Assembly: GCA_035553515.1 (NCBI GenBank)
Contig: DATNDG010000132.1
Span: 1 to 7,241 of the forward strand
Reading direction: 5' to 3'
Source of the DNA: DAHUYF01 sp035553515
Lineage (GTDB): Bacteria > Pseudomonadota > Alphaproteobacteria > ATCC43930 > CGMCC-115725
Length of the DNA stretch: 7,241 nucleotides
Below, in pieces: positions 1 through 4,812 of the stretch. The position numbers and the translations under genes were made by a program. Numbering within the stretch: the first letter of the stretch is position 1; each line of letters begins with the position of its first letter. The notes beneath the pieces are model-generated. The model worked only from the letters and a program-made list of their open reading frames with translations. It did no database searches and had not been told where the DNA came from.

Positions 1-1
1 A

Positions 2-34
2 CTGGCGGAGCTGAAAGCGCGGCGCACCCGCTGA
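2..34 (+). CDS. Possible 3' end of an upstream gene (partial)
   Basis: The first bases can be read in one plus-strand frame as LAELKARRTR followed by a TGA stop at 32-34. The Ala/Leu/Arg-rich ending is typical of a C-terminal helix in a high-GC genome, and it would put an upstream gene in convergent orientation to the small minus-strand gene that ends at 66. Ten codons are too few to identify a family, and the minus strand is also open here, so this is a weak call. Confidence 0.25.
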   Translation: MAELKARRTR

Positions 35-65
35 GGGCGCGCACGAACTCTTTATCAATCCTTGA

Positions 66-218
66 TCAGTTCTTGCCGTCGTCCTCGAGCTCGATCCGCG
101 GAAACGGCTTCAGGCGGAGAACGCCGACCTTCCGCGCCTCCCTGCGCTTCGTGCCTTCGAGAACCGCGCGACGCACGGTCCAGGCCACGCGCTCGCGGCG
201 TTGCTCCTCGTCTTCCAT
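66..218 (-). CDS. Small highly charged hypothetical protein (50 aa)
   Basis: I do not recognise this gene. The minus strand reads from an ATG at 218 to a TGA at 66-68 and gives 50 residues beginning MEDEEQRRERVAWTVRRAV and ending IELEDDGKN. The N-terminal half looks like one amphipathic helix rich in Glu and Arg; the C-terminal part (KVGVLRLKPFPRIELEDD) looks like a beta strand with an acidic tail. There is no signal peptide or membrane segment, so it should be cytoplasmic. The start is fixed within a few codons, because an in-frame TAG lies four codons upstream of the ATG. No clear SD sequence precedes it, which lowers confidence. It is divergent from the ketopantoate-reductase-like gene. 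The balanced acidic/basic composition looks more like a real small protein than the Arg/Ser/Pro-rich shadow frames around it. Confidence 0.45.
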   Translation of the reverse strand: MEDEEQRRERVAWTVRRAVLEGTKRREARKVGVLRLKPFPRIELEDDGKN

Positions 219-416
219 GGACCGTTGTATCTACAGGAAGTGCCATCAACCGCCACGCGGCACATTGACTCAGTGCGGCCGATCGCCCTCCCCGCTCACC
301 AACCCCCTCACACGAGGGAACAGGACCCGAACGGTCTAGTTTTCATTTTTTCATCGACAAGATCATTGCGGCCGGTGTTCTCATGGGGGTTGGCGACAAC
401 AGTGCTGGGCACAACC
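219..416. other. Divergent upstream region; no firm promoter
   Basis: These 198 bases separate the small minus-strand gene from the plus-strand reductase gene and should hold their promoters. Visible elements are a TTGACT hexamer at 265-270 inside an imperfect 13-base palindrome (CATTGACTCAGTG, 263-275), a short TGTATCTACA inverted repeat (226-235) and a T-rich tract at 340-351. No convincing -10 box sits at the right distance from TTGACT, so no promoter is called. A weak four-base stem (GACC/GGTC) before the T-rich tract is too short to call as a terminator. Confidence 0.3.
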
Positions 417-1445
417 ATGAAGATCTGCGTCTATGGGGCCGGGGCGATCGGTGGATATCTGGGGGTGCTGTTGAAGCAAGGCGGCGCCGACGTGTCGGTC
501 ATCGCCCGCGGCGCCCATCTGGAGGCAATCAGGCGCAACGGCCTCAAGCTCGTCCTGGGCGACGATCAGAAGGTCGCGCGCCTGCCGGCCACATCCGATC
601 CGGCGGAACTCGGACCGCAGGATTACGTGATCATCGCCTTGAAGGCGCATCAGGCCTGGGAGGTTGCAGACCAGATGGCGCCGCTTCTGGGACCCAATAC
701 AGCCGTCGTGACGGCACAGAATGGGATCCCCTGGTGGTACTTCCATGGCTTCACCGGGCAGTACGCGAATCTTCAACTGCAGAGCGTCGACCCGGATGGC
801 CGGCAATGGAACGCAATAGGGCCCGAGCGGGCCATCGGTTGCACAGTCTATCCAGCGGCCGAAATCGTCGCGCCAGGGGTGATCAAGCACATCTATGGCG
901 ACCGGTTCGGCCTGGGCGAGCCGACACGCAAGGAAACCCCACGCGTCGCCAAGCTCGCGGAAGCCTTCACCGCCGGCGGCCTCAAGGCGAAGTTCAATCC
1001 CGAAATCCGCAATGATATCTGGCTGAAGCTTTGGGGCAATCTCTGCTTCAATCCGCTCTCCGCCTTGACCCACGCCACGCTCGACGTGGTTGCCACGGAT
1101 CCGGGCACCCGGATGGTTTCACGCAAGATGATGGAAGAGGCAGAGAAGATCGCGCGGCGGATAGGGGTGCATTTTCGCGTGGATATCGAACGGCGCATCA
1201 ACGGAGCGGCTGCCGTCGGAGCCCATCGCACGTCGATGCTGCAGGATCTGGAGAAGGGTCGCCCGATCGAACTGGATGCCCTGTTGACGGTCGTGCAAGA
1301 GATCGGCCGCCTCGTCGACGTCGAGACGCCCATCATCGACACAGTCCTGGCGATCACCCAGCAGATGGGACGCGTCGCCAAGGTCTACCCGACCTTTCCG
1401 GAACCAAGCACCGAGGAAGAGCCCAGCCTTACTTCCATTCCGTAG
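417..1445 (+). CDS. Ketopantoate reductase (PanE/ApbA) family oxidoreductase
   Basis: This is a 342-residue NAD(P)H-dependent reductase of the 2-dehydropantoate 2-reductase fold, predicted to be cytoplasmic. The Rossmann dinucleotide motif GAGAIGG is at residues 7-13, the second strand motif IALKAHQ at 73-79 (Lys76), and QNGIPWW at 101-107. The C-terminal helical domain has WLKLWGNLCFNPLSALT at 202-218. Lys204, Asn208, Asn212, Ser273 and Glu285 line up with E. coli PanE Lys176, Asn180, Asn184, Ser244 and Glu256 without gaps within each block, so the catalytic set is intact. It is about 40 residues longer than E. coli PanE (303), with extra sequence around 105-135 and a Pro/Glu-rich tail. The ATG at 417 is chosen because the Rossmann motif starts six residues later; the frame is open further upstream but that stretch is not protein-like. 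No strong SD is visible. The FAH-family neighbour suggests a catabolic 2-keto-acid reductase, or a pantothenate-pathway paralogue, rather than the housekeeping panE; this is inference. Confidence 0.88.
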   Translation: MKICVYGAGAIGGYLGVLLKQGGADVSVIARGAHLEAIRRNGLKLVLGDDQKVARLPATSDPAELGPQDYVIIALKAHQAWEVADQMAPLLGPNTAVVTAQNGIPWWYFHGFTGQYANLQLQSVDPDGRQWNAIGPERAIGCTVYPAAEIVAPGVIKHIYGDRFGLGEPTRKETPRVAKLAEAFTAGGLKAKFNPEIRNDIWLKLWGNLCFNPLSALTHATLDVVATDPGTRMVSRKMMEEAEKIARRIGVHFRVDIERRINGAAAVGAHRTSMLQDLEKGRPIELDALLTVVQEIGRLVDVETPIIDTVLAITQQMGRVAKVYPTFPEPSTEEEPSLTSIP

Positions 1446-1475
1446 GTCGAAATCGCATTCCATAGATCGAAATTG
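1436..1475 (+). repeat. Tandem 20-base imperfect direct repeat
   Basis: Two adjacent 20-base units, CATTCCGTAGGTCGAAATCG (1436-1455) and CATTCCATAGATCGAAATTG (1456-1475), match at 17 of 20 positions with no gap. All three differences are G/A or C/T transitions. The first copy contains the reductase stop codon (TAG, 1443-1445), and the second has a TAG at the same internal place. No third copy is visible on either side. It may be a small local duplication that has since drifted, or a pair of protein-binding half-sites ahead of the FAH-family gene. Confidence 0.75.
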
Positions 1476-1536
1476 CGTATCGGCTTCGTATTCACATTCG
1501 CCGCTCCGCGTGGCAAAGAGCCTGACCTGAGCTGCT

Positions 1537-1544
1537 GGGAGAAG
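1537..1544 (+). promoter_or_regulatory. Ribosome binding site of the FAH-family gene
   Basis: GGGAGAAG ends four bases before the ATG at 1549, with its GGGAG core seven bases away. It supports that start over the out-of-frame ATG at 1557. Confidence 0.7.
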
Positions 1545-1548
1545 ATCA

Positions 1549-2316
1549 ATGGCGCGATGGGTGCGGTTTTCGGAAGGCGCAAAAATATCCATCGGAACCC
1601 TCGAGAACGAGACGATTTCGGTCTACGAAGGCGATATTTTCGCCAATCCTAGGCCTGCCGGCCGCACCGTGCAGCTCAATGCGGTGAAGCTGCTGACGCC
1701 GTGCGAGCCCGGCAAGATGGTGTGCCTGTGGAACAATTTTCACGCGCTCGCCGGGAAGCTCAATCTTCAAGAGCCGCAGGAGCCGCTTTATTTCTTCAAG
1801 TCGCAAACGGCGTTCCACCCGACCGGGCTGCAGATTCCCCGTCCGAAATCCTACAGCGGACGTGTCGTGTTCGAGGGCGAACTCGGCATCGTGATCGGGA
1901 AGCGTTGTGCCGGGGTCTCCGAAACGGCCGCGCGCGACCACATCTTCGGCTATACCTGCGTGAACGACGTCACCGCCTTCGACCTCCTCAATCGTGACCC
2001 CTCATTCGCTCAATGGACGCGGTGCAAGAGCTTCGACGGCTTTGGTGTCTTCGGCCCGACGATTGCGACCGGGCTTGATCCCGACTCGCTCGTCATCCGC
2101 AGCCTCTTAAACGGCGAGGAACGGCAGAACTACCCCGTGGCGGACATGTTCTTCAAGCCATACCGCCTGGTGAGCCTCATCTCGCAGGATCTGACCCTTC
2201 TCCCCGGAGACATCGTCTCTTGCGGGACATCGCTTGGTGCCGGAAGCATGAAGCCGGGCGGTCGTATCGAGATTGCCATCGACGGCATTGGAACGCTGTC
2301 GAACACCATGGAATAA
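1549..2316 (+). CDS. Fumarylacetoacetate hydrolase (FAH) family protein
   Basis: This 255-residue cytoplasmic protein belongs to the FAH superfamily (COG0179). Members cleave C-C bonds of acylpyruvates, decarboxylate or hydrate 2-oxo acids, or isomerise homoprotocatechuate products, using a divalent metal. An N-terminal part of about 50 residues precedes the catalytic domain. The metal ligands are visible as the E-x-E pair Glu109/Glu111 (VVFEGELGIVIG) and Asp140 (CVNDVTAFD). Lys84 (FFKSQTAF), the KSFDGFGVFGP block at 160-170 and the late LPGD...GTSLG block at 218-230 are family hallmarks. GTSLG replaces the commoner GTP-x-G. The size fits single-domain bacterial members. It lies 103 bases downstream of the reductase gene on the same strand with its own good SD, so co-transcription is likely. 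The substrate is not predictable; acylpyruvate hydrolase or 2-keto-3-deoxy-sugar-acid processing are both possible. Confidence 0.88.
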   Translation: MARWVRFSEGAKISIGTLENETISVYEGDIFANPRPAGRTVQLNAVKLLTPCEPGKMVCLWNNFHALAGKLNLQEPQEPLYFFKSQTAFHPTGLQIPRPKSYSGRVVFEGELGIVIGKRCAGVSETAARDHIFGYTCVNDVTAFDLLNRDPSFAQWTRCKSFDGFGVFGPTIATGLDPDSLVIRSLLNGEERQNYPVADMFFKPYRLVSLISQDLTLLPGDIVSCGTSLGAGSMKPGGRIEIAIDGIGTLSNTME

Positions 2317-2333
2317 CCCGCACGAGAGGGCGC

Positions 2334-2355
2334 GCTGTGCCGCGGCCGGCGCAGC
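2334..2355. terminator. Hairpin between convergent genes, possible bidirectional terminator
   Basis: A 22-base inverted repeat can form a 9-bp stem (one T-G wobble on the plus strand) with a CGGC loop. It lies in the 43-base gap between the FAH-family stop (2316) and the stop of the small minus-strand gene (2360). Neither side has a T-tract, so it is not a classical intrinsic terminator. Its placement between converging genes still suits a transcription-end or mRNA-protecting role. Confidence 0.4.
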
Positions 2356-2359
2356 AAGG

Positions 2360-2512
2360 CTACATCGAGCCGCCGGCGCCGCCGCCTGAGCCGCCGCCCG
2401 CCTGCGACGGATCGACCCGCGACCAATCCGCGGGCGCGTAGGCCGAACTGCCGGGGGCGATCTGGCATGCGGTCGCGAGCAGCATGAGGATGGCGGCGAG
2501 CATCCGGCGCAT
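2360..2512 (-). CDS. Small secreted or lipoprotein-like hypothetical protein (50 aa)
   Basis: This 50-residue protein reads from an ATG at 2512 to a TAG at 2360-2362. It begins MRRMLAAILMLLATACQIAP: two arginines, a hydrophobic core at residues 4-14 and Cys16 in the context ATAC. That resembles a lipoprotein signal with a non-ideal -3 residue (Ala rather than Leu/Val/Ile). Mature residues 17-38 (QIAPGSSAYAPADWSRVDPSQA) are followed by a Gly/Ser tail at 39-50. The start is chosen over an in-frame ATG 17 codons upstream because GGAGGAG sits three bases before it and the signal begins exactly there. It is convergent with the FAH-family gene and lies downstream of the ABC operon on the same strand, but more than 200 bases and a stem-loop separate them, so it is probably independent. 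Function is unknown; an envelope location is inferred from the N-terminus. Confidence 0.65.
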   Translation of the reverse strand: MRRMLAAILMLLATACQIAPGSSAYAPADWSRVDPSQAGGGSGGGAGGSM

Positions 2513-2684
2513 CGGCTCCTCCGGATACGATCCTCGCAATTTGTCCACGCACGATCCATGCACGGATCCGTGATCGCCGCGACGAATGTAATGCCGGCAA
2601 TCTGCGGTAGATGCAAAAGATCACGCGGGCGAGCGATACCTCGCCGCCGGTGATCAGGGTTGTCAGCATCTGGAGCGGTTGAGC
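2513..2684. other. Non-coding spacer with a 12-base palindrome
   Basis: This spacer lies between the small lipoprotein-like gene and the stem-loop at the end of the ABC operon. It holds a perfect palindrome, CACGGATCCGTG (2561-2572), about 50 bases upstream of the small gene's start. The CGAT/ATCG tetramers at 2552-2555 and 2573-2576 flank it asymmetrically. No good -35/-10 pair was found. Minus-strand frames crossing the spacer contain no recognisable protein. Confidence 0.4.
2516..2522 (-). promoter_or_regulatory. Strong ribosome binding site of the small lipoprotein-like gene
   Basis: The minus strand reads GGAGGAG followed by CCG and ATG. This near-perfect SD decides the start at 2512 and is the main evidence that the 50-residue frame is translated. 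Confidence 0.75.
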
Positions 2685-2712
2685 GGCGGCCCCGGCGCGA
2701 GCCGAGGCCGCC
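2685..2712 (-). terminator. 12-bp stem-loop at the end of the sugar ABC operon
   Basis: On the transcribed minus strand, GGCGGCCTCGGC pairs with GCCGGGGCCGCC (one wobble) around a TCGC loop. The stem begins six bases after the binding-protein stop codon. The bases after it on the minus strand are not T-rich, so it departs from a textbook intrinsic terminator. It may act as a 3'-end stabilising hairpin or a Rho-assisted end. Confidence 0.55.
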
Positions 2713-2718
2713 TTGTTG

Positions 2719-3696
2719 CTACTTCTTCAGCTCGTTGGCGAAGACCGTCCGCTTGATGGTGGGCAGCACCTGGTCGAGGTTCTTCTGCGAGACCACGATG
2801 ATCGGCACCAGGATCTCCTTTTGTGGAGTCTTGCCCGCGAGATGATCGAACATCGCCTGGGCCGAGCGCTCGCCCATGAGATAGGGCTGCTGCATCCCCG
2901 AGGCGACGATCTTCCCCTGGCGGATGAGGTCGATGAACTCGGGCACACCGTCGAAGGCGGCGAGCAGCACGCTGTCCTGCCGGTGCGCCGCCTGGATCGC
3001 TCTCACAGCGCCGAGGCTTGGCGTATCCGTCTGGACGAAGATGCCGCGCAGGTCGGGATGCGCGGTCAGCATGTCCTGCACGTATTTGAAGGTCTCGTCG
3101 GCGGTGTAGCGCTGCATCTGGTCGAGCGCCACTTCCTTGATGCCATGCTGCTTCATCGCATCGCGGAAGCCTTTGGTGCGCGCCTTGCCGTTGTTGCGCG
3201 CGAGCGAGATGGTGACAAGGCCGACCGGACCCTGGTCCCAGTGATGCTCCTTGAGCGCGGCGGCGAGCGCCTGGCCGGTCTCGTAGGCACCCTTCTCGTT
3301 GTCGGAGATGATGAAGGAGACGTAGTTGCCGGAGACCGTGCCGATATCGGCGATCACCACCGGGATGTTCGCCTTCTGCGCCAGGCTCAGTACGCTTGGC
3401 GCGGTCGAGGAATCCGTCGGCGAGATCAGGATGCCGTCCACCTTGCGCGCGATCGCATCCTGCGCGTTCTTGAGCTGCGTCGCCGCATCGTTGTGGGAGT
3501 CGTAGTTGGTGACCGTAGCATTGTGCTTCTTCGCCTCGTCGGCGATGCCGGCGGCAAGGTAACGCCAGAACGGCAGGTCGAGCCCGGGGGTCAGATAGGC
3601 AAAATGCCGTGCTTTCTCTTGCGCATCGGCCGGTGCGGCAAGACTCAGCACGGCGAGCACGGCGGCAAGTGCCGCGATCAGCGTTCTCCGTCTCAT
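2719..3696 (-). CDS. Periplasmic sugar-binding protein of a CUT2/ribose-type ABC importer
   Basis: This 325-residue protein belongs to the RbsB-like type 1 periplasmic binding protein family (Peripla_BP_4). It captures a sugar or related solute in the periplasm and delivers it to the permease. Residues 1-25 are a Sec signal peptide: RRR at 2-4, an Ala/Leu core, and a likely signal peptidase I cut after ADA (Ala25/Gln26). There is no lipobox. The mature part starts with the HFAYLTPGLDLPFW strand-helix. DGILISPTDSS (87-97), IPVVIAD (111-117), NNGKARTKGFRDAM (168-181) and LLAAFDGVPEFIDLI (244-258, Asp249) are family landmarks, as is SGMQQPYLMG (266-275). A GGGAGGAGGA site and the signal peptide fix the start at 3696; the open frame upstream is not protein-like. 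It is the last gene of the operon, 107 bases after the permease. The ligand cannot be deduced; the Hyi-like neighbour suggests a short sugar, polyol or sugar acid. Confidence 0.92.
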   Translation of the reverse strand: MRRRTLIAALAAVLAVLSLAAPADAQEKARHFAYLTPGLDLPFWRYLAAGIADEAKKHNATVTNYDSHNDAATQLKNAQDAIARKVDGILISPTDSSTAPSVLSLAQKANIPVVIADIGTVSGNYVSFIISDNEKGAYETGQALAAALKEHHWDQGPVGLVTISLARNNGKARTKGFRDAMKQHGIKEVALDQMQRYTADETFKYVQDMLTAHPDLRGIFVQTDTPSLGAVRAIQAAHRQDSVLLAAFDGVPEFIDLIRQGKIVASGMQQPYLMGERSAQAMFDHLAGKTPQKEILVPIIVVSQKNLDQVLPTIKRTVFANELKK

Positions 3697-3702
3697 GGTC
3701 GG

Positions 3703-3712
3703 TCCTCCTCCC
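3703..3712 (-). promoter_or_regulatory. Ribosome binding site of the binding-protein gene
   Basis: The minus strand reads GGGAGGAGGA, then CCGACC, then ATG. This very strong SD fixes the start at 3696 and suggests high translation, as expected for a binding protein needed in excess over its transporter. Confidence 0.8.
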
Positions 3713-3735
3713 GAAATGTCCGCCGCCTCTCGGCG

Positions 3736-3800
3736 CCGGCCCCGCGGCCGGTCGCTGCCGTGATCCGCCCCGGCGGCATGGGGCGGCGGCGAAGCCTTCG
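3736..3800 (-). repeat. Inverted repeats between the permease and binding-protein genes
   Basis: The 107-base intercistronic gap holds three inverted repeats. CGAAGCCTTCG (3790-3800) has perfect 5-bp arms and lies three bases past the permease stop. CCGCCCC/GGGGCGG (3765-3771 with 3780-3786) forms a 7-bp stem with an 8-base loop. CCGGCC/GGCCGG (3736-3741 with 3746-3751) forms a 6-bp stem with a 4-base loop. Structures of this kind between transporter genes can stabilise or set the ends of mRNA segments. That role is inferred, and GC-rich DNA gives such stems by chance fairly often. Confidence 0.45.
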
Positions 3801-3803
3801 GTC

Positions 3804-4811
3804 TCACCCCTCGTCTCCGGCGCGGCGCAGCCCTTCGCGCGCGCTCAGGAAGCGTTCGAGCAGAACGGCGGCGACGATGATCGAGCCGATCGCCGTGCCC
3901 TGCCAGTAGGGATTGACGTTGAGCAGGTTGAGGCCGTTGCGGATCAGCACCATGATCAGCACCCCGATGAAGGTGCCAATGATCGTGCCGCGCCCGCCGA
4001 AGAGGCTGGCGCCGCCGATGACCACCGCCGCGATGGTGTCGAGCTCGAGTCCGGTGGCGGCGATCGGGTCGATCGAAAGGATGCGCGCCGCGAGGAAGAC
4101 GGCGGCGACGGCGCTGAGCGCACCGGAGATGACATAGACGAGGATGCTGTAGAAGTCGACCGCGAGACCGGCGGTGCGCGCGGCCTCGGCGTTGGAGCCG
4201 ATCGCGTAGATGGTGCGGCCGCCCTTGGTGAAGGTGAGGTAGTACCAGGCGGCGATGTAAAGAACGACCAGCACGACGAAATTGGTCGGAATGCCGAAGA
4301 CCGTCGAGCTGGCAAGGTCGCCCAGGGATTCCGGAAGCTGCGAGATCGAGTTCGCGCCGCTCAGCACATAGGCCATGCTGCGGCCGACCGACATCATCCC
4401 AAGAGTGACGATGAAGGCGGCGACACGGCCCTTGGTGATGATGAAGCCGTTGACGAATCCCGCAAAGCCGCCGGCGACCAACGCCGCCAGGATGGCGAGC
4501 GGCAGCGGCAGGCTCGCCAGCGAGAGGCCCAGGATGATGCCGGTGGCGCCGGTGAGCGATCCGACGGACAGGTCGATGCCGGCGATCAGGATGACGAAGG
4601 TCTGGCCGATGGACACGATGCCGGTGATGACCGACTGGTCCATCAGGTTGAGGATGTTGCTGAGCGTGAAGAAATAGGGCGAGATCAGCGAGAGGCCGAG
4701 CGAGAGGAGCGCCAGCAGCGCCAGCATGCGCAGCTCGAGCTGCGCGCCGCGCAAGAGCCGCCGCAGCGCCGAGGAGCGCCGCCGGGGCGCGGTCTTGATC
4801 TCGGTTGCCAT
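3804..4811 (-). CDS. Sugar ABC importer permease (RbsC-like, BPD_transp_2 family)
   Basis: This 335-residue inner-membrane protein forms, probably as a homodimer, the translocation channel of a ribose-type ABC importer. After a basic cytoplasmic N-terminus (RRRSSALRRLLRG, 10-22) it has about eight to ten hydrophobic segments. These include residues 28-44, 61-78, 86-125, 130-150, 176-193, 221-242, 257-270, 275-290 and 306-318. Family marks are GIDLSVGS (78-85), NGFIITKGRVAAFIVTLGMM (121-140), AIGSNAEAARTAG (203-215, the cytoplasmic loop that contacts the ATPase) and GLELDTIAAVVIGGASLFGG (254-273). Length matches RbsC-type proteins. The ATG at 4811 lies one base after the ATPase stop codon (TGA-G-ATG), with AGGAGGA inside the last ATPase codons, so translation is probably coupled. 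The frame is open further upstream, but that part overlaps the ATPase and has no membrane-protein character. Confidence 0.93.
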   Translation of the reverse strand: MATEIKTAPRRRSSALRRLLRGAQLELRMLALLALLSLGLSLISPYFFTLSNILNLMDQSVITGIVSIGQTFVILIAGIDLSVGSLTGATGIILGLSLASLPLPLAILAALVAGGFAGFVNGFIITKGRVAAFIVTLGMMSVGRSMAYVLSGANSISQLPESLGDLASSTVFGIPTNFVVLVVLYIAAWYYLTFTKGGRTIYAIGSNAEAARTAGLAVDFYSILVYVISGALSAVAAVFLAARILSIDPIAATGLELDTIAAVVIGGASLFGGRGTIIGTFIGVLIMVLIRNGLNLLNVNPYWQGTAIGSIIVAAVLLERFLSAREGLRRAGDEG

Positions 4812-4812
4812 C

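Noticed and set aside
151..157. Degenerate first ABC signature in the ATPase (residues 152-158, LPASQRQ) taken as a loss of function
   Set aside because: A non-canonical first signature together with a degenerate second Walker A is normal for RbsA/MglA-type double ATPases; the complementary motifs are intact. The coordinates given here are residue numbers, not bases.
226..275. Operator-like inverted repeats TGTATCTACA and CATTGACTCAGTG
   Set aside because: The first has only 4-bp arms and the second has a mismatch. Neither matches a regulator consensus I could name, and both can arise by chance in 200 bases.
201..416. N-terminal extension of the reductase to 201
   Set aside because: The Rossmann motif must sit near the N-terminus. 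The preceding 72 codons are not family-like and cover the likely promoter region.
2107..2669. Overlapping minus-strand frames across 2107-2669
   Set aside because: They run antisense into the FAH-family gene, are Arg/Ala/Ser-rich, and conflict with the well-supported 50-residue gene at 2360-2512.
3697..3807. N-terminal extension of the binding protein to 3807
   Set aside because: It would bury the signal peptide 37 residues inside the protein and read through the SD sequence at 3703-3712.
2713..3909. Long plus-strand open frame of 398 codons opposite the binding-protein gene
   Set aside because: It mirrors a clear binding-protein gene with signal peptide and strong SD on the minus strand. 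Its translation is rich in Arg, Gly, Asp and His with no domain pattern, as expected for an antisense frame in high-GC DNA.
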